Of a DNA stretch of 43,546 bases, positions 41,821-43,546 are shown piece by piece. Position numbers and translations under genes: made by a program. The stretch lies in the NCBI RefSeq assembly GCF_900142545.1, contig NZ_FRBF01000021.1:1-43546 (forward strand), given 5' to 3'. The first letter of the stretch is position 1, and every line of letters starts with the position of its first letter. Origin of the DNA: Fibrobacter sp. UWT2 (GTDB lineage Bacteria; Fibrobacterota; Fibrobacteria; Fibrobacterales; Fibrobacteraceae). The notes beneath the pieces are model-generated. The model was not told where the DNA came from. It was given only the letters and a program-made list of their open reading frames with translations, and did no database searches.

Positions 41821-42363
41821 ATGAAATTCTATTTGGGTAGTGCAGTTCTTGCGCTTGCATTGTTCACCGCATGCAGTGACGATAATTCTAGCTCGCCTGC
41901 TCCGGAAAGTTCGTCTGCTCAGCTGCCGGAATCAAGCGCCGAAATTGAATCTAGCGAATCTTCTACCGATACCGTATGGAATAGGGCGGCCCTTACATGG
42001 TATACATCTTGGCCGGAACCCGGCAGCGAAGAATGCGAAGACTATAATGGCTGCACCTGGGCGGGTTGGTTTGCAGGTCTCGAAGATCAGCAGACCGAAG
42101 AATGGGTCAGCGAACATAACATTATCGCCATCCATGAAAAAGATTGGGATACGTACAAATTAAAGACCTTTAGACTTCGCAAGGGTGGCTACACGATTGA
42201 TGCCGTAGTTTACGACAAGTGCGCCGATAGCGACTGCGATGGTTGCTGCACCAAGAATGCAGGCAAAATCGGATTCTTAATTGATATTGAAAGCTACACG
42301 CGAGCTCGTTTTAATAACTACGGTTCTGGTGTTGTTGAATGGACTTGCCTTGATTGCGAATAA
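41821..42363 (+). CDS. Lipoprotein with expansin/barwin-like (double-psi beta-barrel) domain, tentative
   Basis: A 180-residue lipoprotein: signal peptide, lipobox FTAC (Cys18), a Ser/Glu-rich tether (20-50), and a compact domain (55-180) with eight Cys (72, 78, 134, 139, 142, 143, 176, 179). The pattern LTWYTSW near its start, YTIDAVVYDKCADSDCDGCC, FLIDIESYTRARF and GSGVVEWTCLDC resembles the order of motifs in barwin/RlpA/expansin-type double-psi beta-barrels: TWY, VVDxC..C, then [HL]xDLS..AF, and a final G.V.W. Asp155 would be the equivalent of the conserved Asp. This is inference from motif order and has not been tested by a profile search. Expansin-like proteins loosen plant cell wall, which would suit this organism. 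GGAGG precedes the ATG. Confidence 0.7.
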   Translation: MKFYLGSAVLALALFTACSDDNSSSPAPESSSAQLPESSAEIESSESSTDTVWNRAALTWYTSWPEPGSEECEDYNGCTWAGWFAGLEDQQTEEWVSEHNIIAIHEKDWDTYKLKTFRLRKGGYTIDAVVYDKCADSDCDGCCTKNAGKIGFLIDIESYTRARFNNYGSGVVEWTCLDCE

Positions 42364-42378
42364 TCCGGCTTTTGTAAT

Positions 42379-43218
42379 ATGAAGATTCAGGTCCTGATAG
42401 ATAACATTGCTAGTTGTTGTGGCTCCCGCAAGCTCTTTGGCGAATGGGGCTTGTCGGTGTATGTGGAATTCGAGGGCAAACGTTACCTGCTTGATACGGG
42501 AGCGTCGCATTTGTTCGCGAAAAACGCGGGCGTGATGGGCGTGGACCTTTCGAAGATTGATATAGGTATTTTGAGTCACGCACATTTTGACCATAGCGAT
42601 GGCATGGCCAAGTTCTTTCATGCGAACAAGACTGCTCCTTTTTATTTGCGCAAGGGTGCGGACGAAAATTGCTACCATACACACAAATTGCTGGGCCGAT
42701 TTACTTACCACGAATACATTGGAATCCACAAGGGCTTTTTAAAGCGCTTTGCAGACCGCATCCGCTTTGCCGAAGGCGATATGCAAATTGCGCCGAATGT
42801 GTACCTGGTGCCGCACAAGACTCCGGGGCTCTCTGCGATTGGCGAGCGTGCGCATCTTTCGGTCAAGGAAAACGGCAAGTACCGCTATGATAGTTTTGAT
42901 CACGAACAAAGTCTCGTATTCGATACGCCTAAGGGCTTGTTTGTCATGAACAGTTGCAGCCACGGTGGCGCAGACAACATCGTAAAAGAAATCGAGGCCA
43001 CGTTCCCTGGCAAAAAGATTTACGCGATTCTGGGCGGATTCCATTTGTTCCGCTATAAAGATGAAGTCGTGCGCGCCTTTGCCGAGCGCCTGCGCGAATT
43101 GGATGTTCAAAAGATTTATACCGGGCACTGCACCGGAAATCGTGCGTTTGAAATCTTGCACGAAGTCTTGGGCGACCGCGCCGAACAAATGCGCTGTGGC
43201 ATGACTATCGAGCTTTAG
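42379..43218 (+). CDS. MBL-fold metallohydrolase (COG1237-like)
   Basis: A 279-residue cytoplasmic metallo-beta-lactamase-fold protein. The metal site is complete: ILSHAHFDHSDGM (HxHxDH), MNSCSHGG, and GGFHLF near the C-terminus, with YTGHCTG. The family (COG1237) includes enzymes related to 7,8-dihydropterin-6-methyl-4-(beta-D-ribofuranosyl)aminobenzene 5'-phosphate synthase, but the true substrate of most members is unknown. N-terminal KIQVLIDNIASCCGSRKLFGEWGLSVYVE fits that group. The start lies 15 bp after the lipoprotein stop with no clear ribosome site, so coupling to the upstream gene is likely. A terminator follows at 43230. Confidence 0.9.
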   Translation: MKIQVLIDNIASCCGSRKLFGEWGLSVYVEFEGKRYLLDTGASHLFAKNAGVMGVDLSKIDIGILSHAHFDHSDGMAKFFHANKTAPFYLRKGADENCYHTHKLLGRFTYHEYIGIHKGFLKRFADRIRFAEGDMQIAPNVYLVPHKTPGLSAIGERAHLSVKENGKYRYDSFDHEQSLVFDTPKGLFVMNSCSHGGADNIVKEIEATFPGKKIYAILGGFHLFRYKDEVVRAFAERLRELDVQKIYTGHCTGNRAFEILHEVLGDRAEQMRCGMTIEL

Positions 43219-43229
43219 TGTTCCTTAAA

Positions 43230-43259
43230 TGCCTTTTATGAAGGGCAAAACGGTTTTTT
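43230..43259 (+). terminator. Probable terminator after MBL gene
   Basis: TGCC..TT pairs with AAG..GGCA, then AAACGG and six T. The stem is short and has a bulge. Bases 43260-43333 hold nothing I recognise. Confidence 0.5.
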
Positions 43260-43333
43260 GCTAGCGGCGTTTCCATAATTATGTTTATAGTGTGTTGATA
43301 GATTGTGTCGCGCATGGGCGGAATACCGTTATT

Positions 43334-43405
43334 TCAAAAAAATCGAAAAAAAAGTGAAATTTTTTGCCTTAACCCCTTGACGGACACGGCGTAAAGTTCT
43401 ATAAT
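43334..43405 (+). promoter_or_regulatory. Very strong promoter with UP element, rRNA-operon type
   Basis: TTGACG (43377-43382), exactly 17 bp, TATAAT (43400-43405), followed by a GC-rich discriminator TGGCC. Upstream, phased A- and T-tracts (43334-43365) form a textbook UP element. This combination is characteristic of rRNA P1 promoters under growth-rate control. Confidence 0.85.
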
Positions 43406-43411
43406 TGGCCT

Positions 43412-43546
43412 CACCCGCGAACGAAAGGGTTCAAACCCAAACGAACGCGAGACGGAGGCCCGCGAGGCCGCCGGGAAGATTGAAGGAATCGGAGATGTGC
43501 TTAGTGACGGGTCCAAGAGATTTCTTGGAATAGTCAATAATACGAA
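43412..43546 (+). ncRNA. Structured untranslated leader, probably of an rRNA operon (cut by window end)
   Basis: After the promoter no convincing reading frame exists. The sequence folds locally: GGGTT/AACCC inside an outer CGCGAACG-type pairing, GGCC/GGCC around CGCGA, and a perfect TCCAAGA-GATT-TCTTGGA hairpin at 43511-43528. Such a leader precedes 16S rRNA in many bacteria. The 16S start itself is not reached, so identity is inferred; another stable RNA is possible. Confidence 0.55.

Noticed and set aside
43334-43537. A 67-codon minus-strand frame at the right edge
   Set aside because: It is antisense to the UP-element promoter and structured leader, and its composition is not protein-like.
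43412-43546. RNase P RNA, tmRNA or tRNA at the right edge
   Set aside because: None of their conserved cores is visible; GGGTTCAAACCC resembles a T-loop but no tRNA acceptor or anticodon stem can be built around it.
1-43546. Mobile elements, phage genes, toxin-antitoxin or defence systems
   Set aside because: No transposase, integrase, restriction, toxin or effector motif was found; all genes fit an ordinary Fibrobacter chromosome.

Overview
The window most likely comes from a Fibrobacter (phylum Fibrobacterota), a fibre-degrading gut anaerobe. The main evidence is a set of protein families that are typical of that genus: FISUMP (Fibrobacter succinogenes major paralogous) domains in two lipoproteins, two giant fibro-slime domain proteins in tandem, a TIGR02147/DUF4423 regulator, Ser-rich lipoprotein linkers, a CBM+GH10 xylanase, a SASA-type carbohydrate esterase, and C-terminal tails resembling type IX secretion sorting domains. 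Genus is an inference from protein content; no rRNA gene lies inside the window. I see no insertion sequence, phage gene, tRNA or CRISPR array. It reads as ordinary chromosome, and it may be a whole contig, because it stops just after a very strong rRNA-type promoter.

Layout. 1-2600: a FISUMP lipoprotein and a GH10 xylanase on the minus strand. 2.8-6.1 kb: a two-FISUMP lipoprotein and a phosphohexomutase (plus). 6.1-7.7 kb: MurJ (minus). 7.9-10.3 kb: an outer-membrane beta-barrel protein and an acetyl-esterase (plus), with a possible 29-aa membrane peptide between them (minus). 10.4-14.8 kb: S-adenosylhomocysteinase, then a partner-switch module made of a Cache-HAMP-PP2C-HATPase hybrid and a STAS antagonist (minus). 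15-19.2 kb: RNase G and a GLUG-repeat surface protein (plus). 19.4-20.8 kb: a short phosphotransacetylase (minus). 21-28.9 kb: two paralogous fibro-slime proteins (plus). 29-31.3 kb: a phosphofructokinase operon with a 47-aa protein and a TPR protein (minus). 31.5-37 kb: an OMP-response regulator-histidine kinase operon, a TPR-type lipoprotein and a PEGA protein (minus). 37.2-38.9 kb: an ABC-class ATPase (plus). 38.9-41 kb: a TIGR02147 regulator overlapping a lipoprotein gene (minus). 41.2-43.2 kb: a flavin reductase-like protein, a double-psi-beta-barrel-like lipoprotein and an MBL-fold hydrolase (plus). 43.3 kb to the end: an UP-element promoter and a structured leader, probably of an rRNA operon.

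How the parts fit: xylanase, esterase, fibro-slime, FISUMP and GLUG proteins form the cell-surface plant-fibre machinery. Pfk, Pta and the phosphohexomutase belong to central sugar and acetate metabolism. The partner-switch module, the OMP-linked two-component system and the TIGR02147 regulator are the likely regulators. A recurring T-rich -10 element (T-tract followed by TAnnnT) precedes many genes. In four of them it is spaced so that transcription would begin at the start codon itself, which suggests leaderless mRNAs.
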